Below, piece by piece: positions 41,954 through 50,140 of a stretch of DNA of 64,000 nucleotides; within the stretch, counting starts at the first letter, position 1; every line of letters starts with the position of its first letter. The stretch comes from CANIZL01 sp043788645 (lineage in GTDB: Bacteria > Verrucomicrobiota > Verrucomicrobiia > Limisphaerales > UBA9464). The stretch is taken from positions 8,348 to 72,347 of the forward strand of contig JAYVTS010000144.1 in NCBI GenBank assembly GCA_043788645.1, in the 5' to 3' direction. The notes under the pieces were generated by a model. It was not told the DNA's origin and made no database searches. It saw only the letters and a program-made list of their open reading frames with translations. Made by a program: the position numbers and the translations under genes.

Positions 41954-42003
41954 GCGGGTGCCGCCCCGGCACCCACGCGCGACGAAGGGAGCGCGTCCCT
42001 CCC
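41954..42003. repeat. GGGTGCCG-palindrome repeat, copy 1
   Basis: GGGTGCCGCCCCGGCACCC palindrome followed by ACGCGCGACGAAGGGAGCGC. A second copy, palindrome plus ACGAGCGACATAGGGAGCG, lies at 63806-63853. The region 41890-41952 is also hairpin-rich (CGGCGCCTTCGCGCCGGG). Non-coding, upstream of the Tat TIM-barrel gene. Confidence 0.6.
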
Positions 42004-42065
42004 AAAAACACCGGACACGGACAAGAAGAGGTCGCCTTGCAATGGAAAAACGACTAGCTTCCCCC

Positions 42066-43019
42066 ATGTCGATCTCTCGTCGTTGTTTTCTAACGACTGC
42101 CGGGTCCGGGGCGGTACTGGCGACCGCACTTGGGCAGGCGGCCCTGCTCTCCAAACGCGAAGTCAAAAAACCGGTTGCAAAACCCGCCCCGAAGGTGCCG
42201 CTGCAACCTTGGGATCGACCGCTCGTTGGTAGTCAACTCTACGGCTGGGGTCAGTATTGTCAGCGCGCCGGTAAACCCGTCGATCACGATGAGATTTTCA
42301 CCGCGCTCAAAATCGCGGGATATGACTACGCGGAAGGCACGCTGGACCTCGTGGACCACGCCGCAAATACGAAATTCTCCGAACGGCTCCGTTACCATGG
42401 GCTGATGCCGGTGAGCCTCTACACGGGCGGCGAATTTCACATCGTCGGCCGAGCCTCGCGGACCGCCCATTGGATTGCCGAAGCGGCCAAGGCCGCGAAA
42501 AAAGTCGGATTTGAAACCATCGTCTGTAATCCAGACGCCGTGGGGCGCGACAAAACGGATCCCGAACTGGCGATTCAAGCGTCTGCGTTGACCGAACTAG
42601 GACAAGAATTAAACCGTGCCGGAATGAAGTTGGGCCTGCACCAACACACCCCTGAATTTCGCAATCAAGCCCACGAGTTTCATGAAACTTTCCGCCAGAC
42701 CAAGCCAAATGAGGTCGGCTTTTGTATCGACACGCATTGGCTCTTCCGCGGTGGGGTCAAGCCGTTGGATGCCTTGAAACAATACGGCGATCGGGTCTGT
42801 GCCTGGCATTTGCGCCAGAGCCGAGGCGGGATTTGGTGGGAGGATTTGGACGAGGGCGATATTGACTATCCCGCCCTGGTAACCACGGCCCAGGCACAGA
42901 AAGTCCCTCTGCGTTTGACCGTTGAATTAGCGTTGGAAGAAGGTACCCTCATCAGTCGGGATGCGGCCACCAACCATGTTCGGAGTCGCCTGTGGGTGAA
43001 GCGGATGTTTGGTGTATAA
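42066..43019 (+). CDS. Tat-exported TIM-barrel sugar isomerase/epimerase-like protein
   Basis: Xylose isomerase-like TIM-barrel protein. Twin-arginine leader MSISRRCFLTTAGSGAVLAT, then PLVGSQLYGWGQYCQRAGKP. Strand and ligand segments are GYDYAEGTLDLVD, GLMPVSLYTGGEFH, FETIVCNPDAVG, KLGLHQHTPEF (metal-binding His/Glu region), VGFCIDTHWLFRGG, CAWHLRQSRGG and LTVELALEE. The substrate is unknown; such proteins often act with Gfo/Idh/MocA oxidoreductases, one of which is at 58326. ATG 42042 would add eight residues. 317 residues. Confidence 0.85.
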   Translation: MSISRRCFLTTAGSGAVLATALGQAALLSKREVKKPVAKPAPKVPLQPWDRPLVGSQLYGWGQYCQRAGKPVDHDEIFTALKIAGYDYAEGTLDLVDHAANTKFSERLRYHGLMPVSLYTGGEFHIVGRASRTAHWIAEAAKAAKKVGFETIVCNPDAVGRDKTDPELAIQASALTELGQELNRAGMKLGLHQHTPEFRNQAHEFHETFRQTKPNEVGFCIDTHWLFRGGVKPLDALKQYGDRVCAWHLRQSRGGIWWEDLDEGDIDYPALVTTAQAQKVPLRLTVELALEEGTLISRDAATNHVRSRLWVKRMFGV

Positions 43020-43021
43020 GG

Positions 43022-45823
43022 TTAGTTTGGCCGAGCCGTCTGGGCCGGGCGGGTCTCCTGCGCTCCTTTTTTAAGAATCTTTTCCATTTCGTCATCGTCA
43101 TCCATGGAGATAGATTTCATCCGTCGGGCTTGACCGTAATCGGGATCCTTCGGGTCGCGGGCCTTTTCCGGATCAAAGATGCGGGCATCCACGGGACGAG
43201 CGTGGTACGGAGTAAAATCCGGCGTGGTCGTAAAACAGTCCGAGAAATCGTTGACGAGGGCATCGAACATATTCAGCGGCGGAAGACCAAAAATTTGATA
43301 GAGCGTCCGATGCATGCTGACGATGGTCGTGTGCCGATGGGATACATTTCCGCGCTTGGCCCAAGGGCTGATCACCAATAAAACACTCCGTTGCGCGTCG
43401 ACATGGTCCGGTTCACCACCGGCATCGTCTTGGGTGACGAAAATGGCCATGTTCTTCCAATACTTCGTGCGGGAAAGAAATTCGACGATGCGGCCGAGTG
43501 CGAGGTCGTTATCAGCCATCCAGGAGGCAAAATAGGGATAACCCTTGTCCGGCTTGGGATCAGCGCCGTGGTCGTTGCAGAGGGCAATATTCACAAACGA
43601 TGGAAATCGGCGGAAGCCGTGCGTGTACCGGTGATTGACATCCTTCATGAACCAATGCGCCCGGTATTGATCCGGGATATTCATATTGAAGATCGGATAG
43701 CCGAAACAGGTGTTATCGTAGAGAACCTTGGGCATGGGCACATTGACGACCTCGCGGGCTCCCGTGGGAGCTTCGTCTGCTTCCTCTTCCACGCCCGGAA
43801 ACTCAAACCCTTCCCCGTAATTCCGAAACCGGATGCGATGGCGCCCAAGATGATCCCACATCGAACCCGCTTCAGGATAGTCCTCCGGCATGAGCGAGCC
43901 ATTCGAGCCCATGGAATAACGCCGTCCTGGGGCCGTGCTGTCCTTGTTAAATTTCCAACCGACCGAATAAGTCATTTGCATTAAGTTATTCGGCTGCACG
44001 CCTACCAGCCAACGGTGTCCGACCCCGGAGGCTTCAGGTTCCATATAGAAATTATCGCTGACCGTGAATTCACGGGCGAGTTGGTTGTGATTCACCATCA
44101 CCGCGGCGTGTTCCAGCGTGGGTTGACCGGGTTGTTTTATTGTCTGGTTCAACCCCCATCGCAACAACGTCGGGTCATTTCGAGCGCCCGGAATGCGATC
44201 AAAAATGGCATCGAAGGTATGGTTCTCTTTCGTGATGAAGACGACGTATTTGATTTGCGGCGACAGTTCTCCTGGAACGTTTGGAATCACGGGAGAACTC
44301 ATTTTTGCTCGGTCCGCCTCATGATTAATAATCCCATTATTTTCGAGGACGGTTTGGGTCAACGCAGCGAGATCGGCATCCTTCGGAACCTCGAGAATGG
44401 AGAGGACCCCACGCATTCCTAAGAACTCACTTTGCGGAATCGCTGAGCCTCCGTTGGGGCCGTTACCGAAGCCTCGGAAACAAATACACGCGAGCTGTTT
44501 TCCATCCGGGGAAACGGTGACGCGATAGGGATACCACGCGGTCGGAAGATGGCCTAGCACGGCCAATGTCTGACTATCGAGGATGGCGATGGCGTTGATG
44601 CCGAGTTCGGTTACATAAAGGCGCCGTCCATCCGGAGAAACCACCATACCAGACGGATTTACGCCCCGAACATGCGCGACCAAAGGCGAAGGAACGAGGC
44701 GTTGGTGGGCTTCAATCACACCGGTGAGTGGATTGATCCGTTCGATTCGATCATTATTGCCGTTAGAGACGAAGAGCGAGTTTCCGCCCACGGCCAGGAA
44801 ATTGGGCGCACTTCCGCCTACGGTTTTTCCATTATCCGACGCGGCCCCCATTAGTAGTCCGGTCTTGATGCGCCGCGTGACGGTGGCGTGGTCGGGTGGG
44901 GCCACGTTTAAGCCCCAGACAGAAAACGATTCTACCCCATTGGGATCGCCCAAGCCGGGGATTTTTCGACCTTCAAATTCCACGCCGTCGCGCGCGGCTC
45001 GACTGGGAAACCCAAAGGGGGGTCGAGTGAGACCTCGCGGATCGAATCGCGTGTCTTTTGGCGACGGGATTGGGCTATATTCAAAGACCCCAATATTAGC
45101 GACAAACACTTGGTTCCCGATTTCGGCCAGCGCATAGGGATAACGCCCCACGGGCACTGATTGGACGATTTTGCCCCGGCGAAGATCAAAGACCACCACT
45201 CGAAAATTGGTGACGTCCGCGACGTACAAGTAGTTGCCGTCGGAACTGAGGCGAAGGTCAACAGCGTAACTATCCTGAAAATCTCGTCCGGCCACTGTGG
45301 AATTGAGTTCAAGCGGGCCGATGGACTGGCGAGTTGCCGTGCTAAAAACGAGGATGCTACCGGCCTCACCACCGCTCCAGTACAGCCATTGGCCATCGGC
45401 TGAAAACTCCGCGCCGCCGCTATTGCGTTGGCCATTTTTATGGGGATCACTGGTGGCAGGGAGCGGTTGCAGAGCGACTATCTGAGGTGAAGCACTTTGC
45501 CATTCCGAGATCAATTGTCCCACCCCTTCGTTGGCAACGAACAGCTGTCGTCCATCCCGACTCATCACCAATCCATAGGGCAATCGTCCGACGGGAAAGT
45601 GGCGACCGACTGGCTTGAGCCACCGACCATTGGAGAGAATGGTAACCCCGTGTGGATCGTGGGTCGCGTAGGTTTCCCAGGAGGGCGCGTGGAGGTAGGG
45701 GGGCGACTGGGGCGGTAGGGTTGGCAAACCAGCGGCAAGTATCGCGCCGCAGGTGAGCCATCCGAAAAACGCTTCGCAAAATTGTGCTAGGAAGTTAATG
45801 GAGGGAGGGTGGTGAACGATCAA
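43022..45823 (-). CDS. YncE-like beta-propeller / phosphoesterase fusion
   Basis: Exported 933-residue bifunctional-looking protein. After an N-terminal leader (FFGWLTCGAILAAGLPTLPP), residues ~60-480 form a YncE/lactonase-type beta-propeller with repeated strands such as GLVMSRDGRQLFVANEGVGQ, RLSSDGNYLYVADVTNFRVV, MVVSPDGRRLYVTELGINAI and VTVSPDGKQLACICFRGFGN. From ~540 the phosphoesterase/phospholipase C-like domain starts (YVVFITKENHTFDAIFDRIP). It continues with MVNHNQLAREFTVSDNFYME, NIALCNDHGADP, IFVTQDDAGGEPDHVDAQRS and SPWAKRGNVSHRHT. Likely a periplasmic phosphoesterase; substrate unknown. Its start overlaps the DUF2007 gene. Confidence 0.88.
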   Translation of the reverse strand: MIVHHPPSINFLAQFCEAFFGWLTCGAILAAGLPTLPPQSPPYLHAPSWETYATHDPHGVTILSNGRWLKPVGRHFPVGRLPYGLVMSRDGRQLFVANEGVGQLISEWQSASPQIVALQPLPATSDPHKNGQRNSGGAEFSADGQWLYWSGGEAGSILVFSTATRQSIGPLELNSTVAGRDFQDSYAVDLRLSSDGNYLYVADVTNFRVVVFDLRRGKIVQSVPVGRYPYALAEIGNQVFVANIGVFEYSPIPSPKDTRFDPRGLTRPPFGFPSRAARDGVEFEGRKIPGLGDPNGVESFSVWGLNVAPPDHATVTRRIKTGLLMGAASDNGKTVGGSAPNFLAVGGNSLFVSNGNNDRIERINPLTGVIEAHQRLVPSPLVAHVRGVNPSGMVVSPDGRRLYVTELGINAIAILDSQTLAVLGHLPTAWYPYRVTVSPDGKQLACICFRGFGNGPNGGSAIPQSEFLGMRGVLSILEVPKDADLAALTQTVLENNGIINHEADRAKMSSPVIPNVPGELSPQIKYVVFITKENHTFDAIFDRIPGARNDPTLLRWGLNQTIKQPGQPTLEHAAVMVNHNQLAREFTVSDNFYMEPEASGVGHRWLVGVQPNNLMQMTYSVGWKFNKDSTAPGRRYSMGSNGSLMPEDYPEAGSMWDHLGRHRIRFRNYGEGFEFPGVEEEADEAPTGAREVVNVPMPKVLYDNTCFGYPIFNMNIPDQYRAHWFMKDVNHRYTHGFRRFPSFVNIALCNDHGADPKPDKGYPYFASWMADNDLALGRIVEFLSRTKYWKNMAIFVTQDDAGGEPDHVDAQRSVLLVISPWAKRGNVSHRHTTIVSMHRTLYQIFGLPPLNMFDALVNDFSDCFTTTPDFTPYHARPVDARIFDPEKARDPKDPDYGQARRMKSISMDDDDEMEKILKKGAQETRPAQTARPN

Positions 45824-46088
45824 GTGATTGCAAGTTGCTCACGTTTTCTCCCAATGCGGGCTCAGCATCCGATGGTGCCGGTGCTTGGTTTAATGCGGCC
45901 AATAGTTCGCGGGCGTCGGCGACTTGTTCATCCCGCAAGATCCATAATTCGGCCTGGAACGGTGCGTTACCCGGCCAACTTGCGCTAATATTGTCGTTGC
46001 GAATTTCACAGGCAATCCCGGCTGATTCCAACTGACTGTGAAGGAGCCCAATTTGCGCACTCTCTGAAGTTGTAAAAAGTCTGGTCAT
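45795..46088 (-). CDS. DUF2007 domain protein
   Basis: A 97-residue small protein. The DUF2007 fold is visible in MTRLFTTSESAQIGLLHSQL, ESAGIACEIRNDNIS, AELWILRDEQVADARELLAA, with a disordered tail. The family is annotated as putative signal-transducing, without known ligand. It overlaps the downstream phosphoesterase start by 29 bases, so the two are likely expressed together. Confidence 0.88.
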   Translation of the reverse strand: MTRLFTTSESAQIGLLHSQLESAGIACEIRNDNISASWPGNAPFQAELWILRDEQVADARELLAALNQAPAPSDAEPALGENVSNLQSLDRSPPSLH

Positions 46089-46149
46089 AAGAGCATTGAA
46101 GAAGGAACGGGCGGGACGTCGGAGGCAGGGAGGTGGGGAACTGATTCAT

Positions 46150-46371
46150 TCACGCGGTTCGACAGGTCGGCTTTCTCCAGCCGAGCCAGCGGGCGGGAAG
46201 AAAAAGTACCGCTTCCAGGAGCGCGAAGGCCGCCCGAAATGTCAGCCCAACGACCCGGAAGGGCAGGGCAATCAGCCACACCAACGGAAAAAGCATCAGT
46301 GCGAGGAGGGCGATTGGCCAGCACAGCACGAGTAAGAGACACCATCCGATCAGAAGAATCAGCATCTTCAT
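46150..46371 (-). CDS. Small hydrophobic membrane protein
   Basis: 73 residues with one or two membrane spans (MLILLIGWCLLLVLCWPIAL, LALMLFPLVWLIALPFRVVG, AFALLEAVLFLPARWLG) and a short basic tail. Common as a conserved small membrane protein, with no function known. It lies 61 bp upstream of the DUF2007 gene on the same strand. Preferred over the overlapping frame at 46085-46387 because of its hydrophobic, protein-like composition. Confidence 0.7.
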   Translation of the reverse strand: MKMLILLIGWCLLLVLCWPIALLALMLFPLVWLIALPFRVVGLTFRAAFALLEAVLFLPARWLGWRKPTCRTA

Positions 46372-46389
46372 ACCCCAAACGTTCCACGT

Positions 46390-46830
46390 TCTAGGCGTAC
46401 GTCAATACTGGGCACCAAGCGGTCTCTCCCGAATCATTTTCCAGCAGCGGTGAATACTTCACCTCTATCGGCCTCCCGCCGAGATTCCATTAGGAGGACC
46501 CCTCCATCGAATGGTGAACTCGACACGCGAGTGGTCCGGCGGCATCAACAAAACAGCGCGAGTCACGGAGCAGCGGACACAATGTTTTGGTCGCGTGCCG
46601 TTGCTCATGGGTCATCGAAGCGCTGCGGGTACCTGCTCGCGAAGCCGCTGAATCATCCTCCGGTTCCCTCGCTGACTCCGTGGTGATGACGGACCGTCTC
46701 GCCACGGTGTTGGAATCAGCCATTAAACGCAAACCGGGACAAACTCCTTTGCGAGTGACTCCGGATGTCTCGGGGCGCTTGTCGCGAGATTGTAACCCAG
46801 AGGTATTCTTGATGACTCATCGCTTGAATA
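46390..46830. other. Intergenic, nothing recognised
   Basis: No frame here carries a recognisable motif, and I see no RNA gene or strong repeat. It contains the divergent upstream regions of the small membrane protein gene and the VPDSG-CTERM gene. Confidence 0.4.
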
Positions 46831-46854
46831 CTTATGGGACTGGTCCAAATAAAA

Positions 46855-47487
46855 ATGAAAAATACATTCCGATTAGCACTTGGTTCTGCGGCCGTGATGG
46901 GCGCGCTCCTCAGCCCGCCGACAACGCTTGCCACCAGCATTTACCACGTTGACCTCAACACCGCGGCTTTGGCGTCCAATCCCAATGGTCCCTTTGCCCT
47001 TGATTTTCAACTCACGGACGGCGATGGCGTCCAGAATACCCAAGCAGTTGTCAAGAACCTCACCTTCAGCGGTGGCAGTCCGGTCGGCAGTCCGGACCTC
47101 ACGGGGGGCGCTTTCGGAGACCTTTCGTCGACCGTAATGCTCCAGGATAGCACCTTTTATAACGATCTTTTTCAGGGTTTCACCTCGGGGCCTACCGTTT
47201 CCTTTGATCTCTGGGTGACGACCGGTGCTTCAGGACCCGTGCCCGACAGTTTTGCTCTAGGAATTGGGAGTGCCCTGGATGGTGGCAAGAACTTCTTTGA
47301 TGTGTTCGTCCAGCTGGACATCCGCAGTAGCGGTCAAAGCCTCTCGATTACCAGCCCGCAAGATGGGGTGAGTGCTGCCGTTCGGGTTCCCGACAACGGC
47401 TCGCTGGTATCCTTCGCAATGGCCTTGGCCTCTCTCGGCCTTTTTGGCGCACGCATGGGCACCCGCAATGCTCAGGTGAACCCTTGA
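46855..47487 (+). CDS. VPDSG-CTERM-type exported protein (NF038129-like)
   Basis: A 210-residue secreted protein. Signal peptide MKNTFRLALGSAAVMGALLS, a beta-rich body starting SIYHVDLNTAALASNPNGPF with GGAFGDLSSTVMLQDSTFYN, and a C-terminal sorting tail. The tail has the motif VPDNGS, a hydrophobic stretch (LVSFAMALASLGLFGARM) and a basic end. This is the Verrucomicrobial VPD(S/N)G variant of PEP-CTERM, presumably processed by an exosortase encoded elsewhere. The body resembles the NF038129 PEP-CTERM family. It ends about 26 bp before the PhoD gene and is probably co-transcribed with it. Confidence 0.85.
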   Translation: MKNTFRLALGSAAVMGALLSPPTTLATSIYHVDLNTAALASNPNGPFALDFQLTDGDGVQNTQAVVKNLTFSGGSPVGSPDLTGGAFGDLSSTVMLQDSTFYNDLFQGFTSGPTVSFDLWVTTGASGPVPDSFALGIGSALDGGKNFFDVFVQLDIRSSGQSLSITSPQDGVSAAVRVPDNGSLVSFAMALASLGLFGARMGTRNAQVNP

Positions 47488-47513
47488 ATTTTCAACCCTC
47501 AGCTCAAACCAGC

Positions 47514-49844
47514 ATGATCCAAACCAAAAACTCAAACTTTTTGATCCCATCAAAAAGTATCCCGGTATTAGCCGGTCTCGTTTTATTCGCTTCGAGTTCA
47601 GTAAGCGCGGCTTTCTCTTTTGTCGGTGTGGCTGCCGGGGATGCGTCGACCACGGGCGCCATTCTCTGGACTCGCGGCGTCGACGACAGTTCCCCGGCCG
47701 CCGCTTTGGTAACGGTACAGGTCTCGACTGACCTCACTTTTTCGTCGATCTCGGTCAGTTCTAGCGAGCTGACCAACCCCGCCCGCGACTATACAATCAA
47801 GTTTGGCGTGACGGGGCTTTCGCCTTCAACCGTTTATTACTATCGGTTTGTCGGGCCGAGTTCGGAGTTGAGCGTGATCGGGCGATTCAAGACCGCGCCC
47901 GACCCGGCCGCCGCCGTTCCGATTCACTTTGCCTTCAGCGGCGACAACGATGGCCTCATGCGTCCGTACGCTTTGGCGAGTGTGTTCCCGGCGCAAAACC
48001 TGGACTTCTATATTAACCTCGGCGACGTCATTTATGAAAATTTGAGCGATTTAACGAAGAGTGGAGTTCATAACGGTGCGTCGTGGTTGAACTCACCTTC
48101 CGTCAAACTATCCAATGATTCCTTGAGCTTTAACGGCGTTCCCAGGGGGCTCATCCCCGGCGGCACACCCTTCGCTACGCAAGCCCAATTGAAGGCGGAT
48201 TACGAAAAGAAATACCGTGAAAACTTCCTGCCGGTAAATAGCGGCGGCCAGAATTCCCTTCAAGTGCTCTATTCAGCACAGGGCAATTACACCACCTGGG
48301 ACAACCACGAATTGGGCAACCGCAAGTACATCGATGGCGGCGCTCGTGCGGGAGGATCGGTGGGAGGCGCTAACGGGAATGATATGCTCACAGGCCGGGG
48401 CGTTGATGCGCGGAATAACGTCGGCGGCAACGTTGGAAACGTGAACGACGTCAACACCTCACCGACCGATTACATGAATCGCTCGACGGGATTCCTGACC
48501 CTCGAAAACGTGTTCCTGGCCTACCAACCGATCGCAGACCGGGGCTTGGTCAATGCGCCGACCGACCCCCGCAGCCACGGGACAGAGTTACTCTACAACG
48601 CCCAGCAGTGGGGAAGGAATGCGATTTATATCAACACCGACGCTCGATCTTACCGGGATCTCCGTCTCAAGACGCCCACCGCCAGCGCGGACGATACCGG
48701 TTCTCGGGCGGACCATCCGAGTCGCACTTATCTTGGCACCACCCAGTTTGTTTGGCTGAAACAGACTCTGTTAAATGCCGAGCAAAATGGGACGTTGTGG
48801 AAATTCGTCTCCGTCTCCGATCCCATTGACGAGATTGGGCCCATTGCCGGAGTGCTCACGAGCGTTACCGCGGCGGCGATGCAACCCTTCAGCGGAAATC
48901 TCGCGTATGGTCCCGTCAATGCCGACGGTGGCAAGGCGTACCTCGGCGGTTACCGCGCAGAGCGCAACGCGTTGTTAAAATTCATCGCGGATAACCAGAT
49001 TAAGAATGTGGTCTTCCTCTCTACGGACGATCACCAGAATCGCATCAATGAAGTTTTGTATTCGCCGTCTGGCCGCACCGGCCCCGGCTCGGTGGGGTTC
49101 GCCCAATCGGACTACGTGAAGGTGCCCTATTGCTTCTCGATCGTGTGCGGGCCGCTCGGGGCCACTGGCCCGGACCTGTTCAAAAACCATGACTGGGCCA
49201 GCATTCAAGGAGCCGCCAACTTGGTTGCGGACGCCGAGACGGCCGCCGGGGTCGAGCCCATTGGCATCAAAGGCTACCCAGGATTGCACGATGTCAAACG
49301 TGATCAGAATGGAATACTGGTCGCTGAACCCACGCCCCAGGCGGCGGACTTCTACAGCCCAGACACCTTTAACTTCGACGTGCTCGATGTGACCGCCGAC
49401 GGCCGGACGTTGACGGTGGTCAGCTTCGGCATGAGTGCCACCGCGCAGAACGCGGGAATCGAATACCCCGATGGCCCACAGGCCCACACGATCCTTACCT
49501 TCCAAGTGGACGCCGCGACTCGCCCGGATATCACGTTCAGCGGGTTTGTATTGGATCGCCGCACCAACAAGATGCTGCAACGGGTGACCGTGGTGAACCA
49601 CGGAATGGCTCCAATCAGTGGGCCGATCTACTTGGCACTCGACAGTCTCTCGGCCAGCACCTCCCTCGCCAATAGCGTCGGGTCCACCGAGAATGCCCTC
49701 CCCACGGGTAGCCCCTATGTGAAAGTGTCGTCGGAATCCCTCGCTCCAGGTGCTTCCGTAGTCGTCGACTTGCAGTTCACTCGTCCGCTTTCAGGCGGTA
49801 TTATCTACCACGCCCGGAGCGTATCGGGATTGTTGACTCCGTGA
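47514..49844 (+). CDS. PhoD family alkaline phosphatase (large)
   Basis: A 776-residue secreted phosphatase. Signal peptide with SIPVLAGLVLFASSSVSAAF, N-terminal domain FVGVAAGDASTTGAILWTRG and YTIKFGVTGLSPSTVYYYRF. The catalytic domain shows HFAFSGDNDG, FYINLGDVIYENL, the metal-binding NYTTWDNHELGNRK, IYINTDARSYRDLRLK, and VVFLSTDDHQNRINEVLY. A C-terminal beta-sandwich starts near 670 (DITFSGFVLDRRTNKMLQRV). The usual SCQ region reads SGDN. Start ATG 47514 (MIQTKNSNFLIPSK). Likely a phosphodiesterase/monoesterase for phosphorus scavenging. Confidence 0.9.
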   Translation: MIQTKNSNFLIPSKSIPVLAGLVLFASSSVSAAFSFVGVAAGDASTTGAILWTRGVDDSSPAAALVTVQVSTDLTFSSISVSSSELTNPARDYTIKFGVTGLSPSTVYYYRFVGPSSELSVIGRFKTAPDPAAAVPIHFAFSGDNDGLMRPYALASVFPAQNLDFYINLGDVIYENLSDLTKSGVHNGASWLNSPSVKLSNDSLSFNGVPRGLIPGGTPFATQAQLKADYEKKYRENFLPVNSGGQNSLQVLYSAQGNYTTWDNHELGNRKYIDGGARAGGSVGGANGNDMLTGRGVDARNNVGGNVGNVNDVNTSPTDYMNRSTGFLTLENVFLAYQPIADRGLVNAPTDPRSHGTELLYNAQQWGRNAIYINTDARSYRDLRLKTPTASADDTGSRADHPSRTYLGTTQFVWLKQTLLNAEQNGTLWKFVSVSDPIDEIGPIAGVLTSVTAAAMQPFSGNLAYGPVNADGGKAYLGGYRAERNALLKFIADNQIKNVVFLSTDDHQNRINEVLYSPSGRTGPGSVGFAQSDYVKVPYCFSIVCGPLGATGPDLFKNHDWASIQGAANLVADAETAAGVEPIGIKGYPGLHDVKRDQNGILVAEPTPQAADFYSPDTFNFDVLDVTADGRTLTVVSFGMSATAQNAGIEYPDGPQAHTILTFQVDAATRPDITFSGFVLDRRTNKMLQRVTVVNHGMAPISGPIYLALDSLSASTSLANSVGSTENALPTGSPYVKVSSESLAPGASVVVDLQFTRPLSGGIIYHARSVSGLLTP

Positions 49845-50140
49845 TTGATTTTTAGAGGCGTATTCAGCACCCAGCCGCCGGATGGACCGAGCGATTCCAT
49901 CCGGCGCGTGGTGGGTGCTGATTCCACCCAGACCAGTATCGAAAAATCCGGGTGCGAACTGCCCCTATCAACTGAGTTGCGAGCGAAGACGTACCCGGTG
50001 TCGACCTCGCTGACAAAAAACAGCGGTTGGTATTCGGGTGGATGCGCTGGGCAACGACGGCGAGTGCTTCGGCTGTGTCGGATCGTGACTGCACGGAGGT
50101 TTTGCATTGCGCCTGCCATCGGGGCGGACAATCTCCCGGG
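49845..50140. other. Spacer, nothing certain
   Basis: A plus-strand frame opening with TTG or ATT-like codons reads without stops across this stretch, but has no motif. No RNA gene or repeat seen. Confidence 0.3.

Noticed and set aside
46587..46952. 121-codon frame before the VPDSG-CTERM gene
   Set aside because: Starts with TTG, overlaps the real gene start in another frame, and has no motif.
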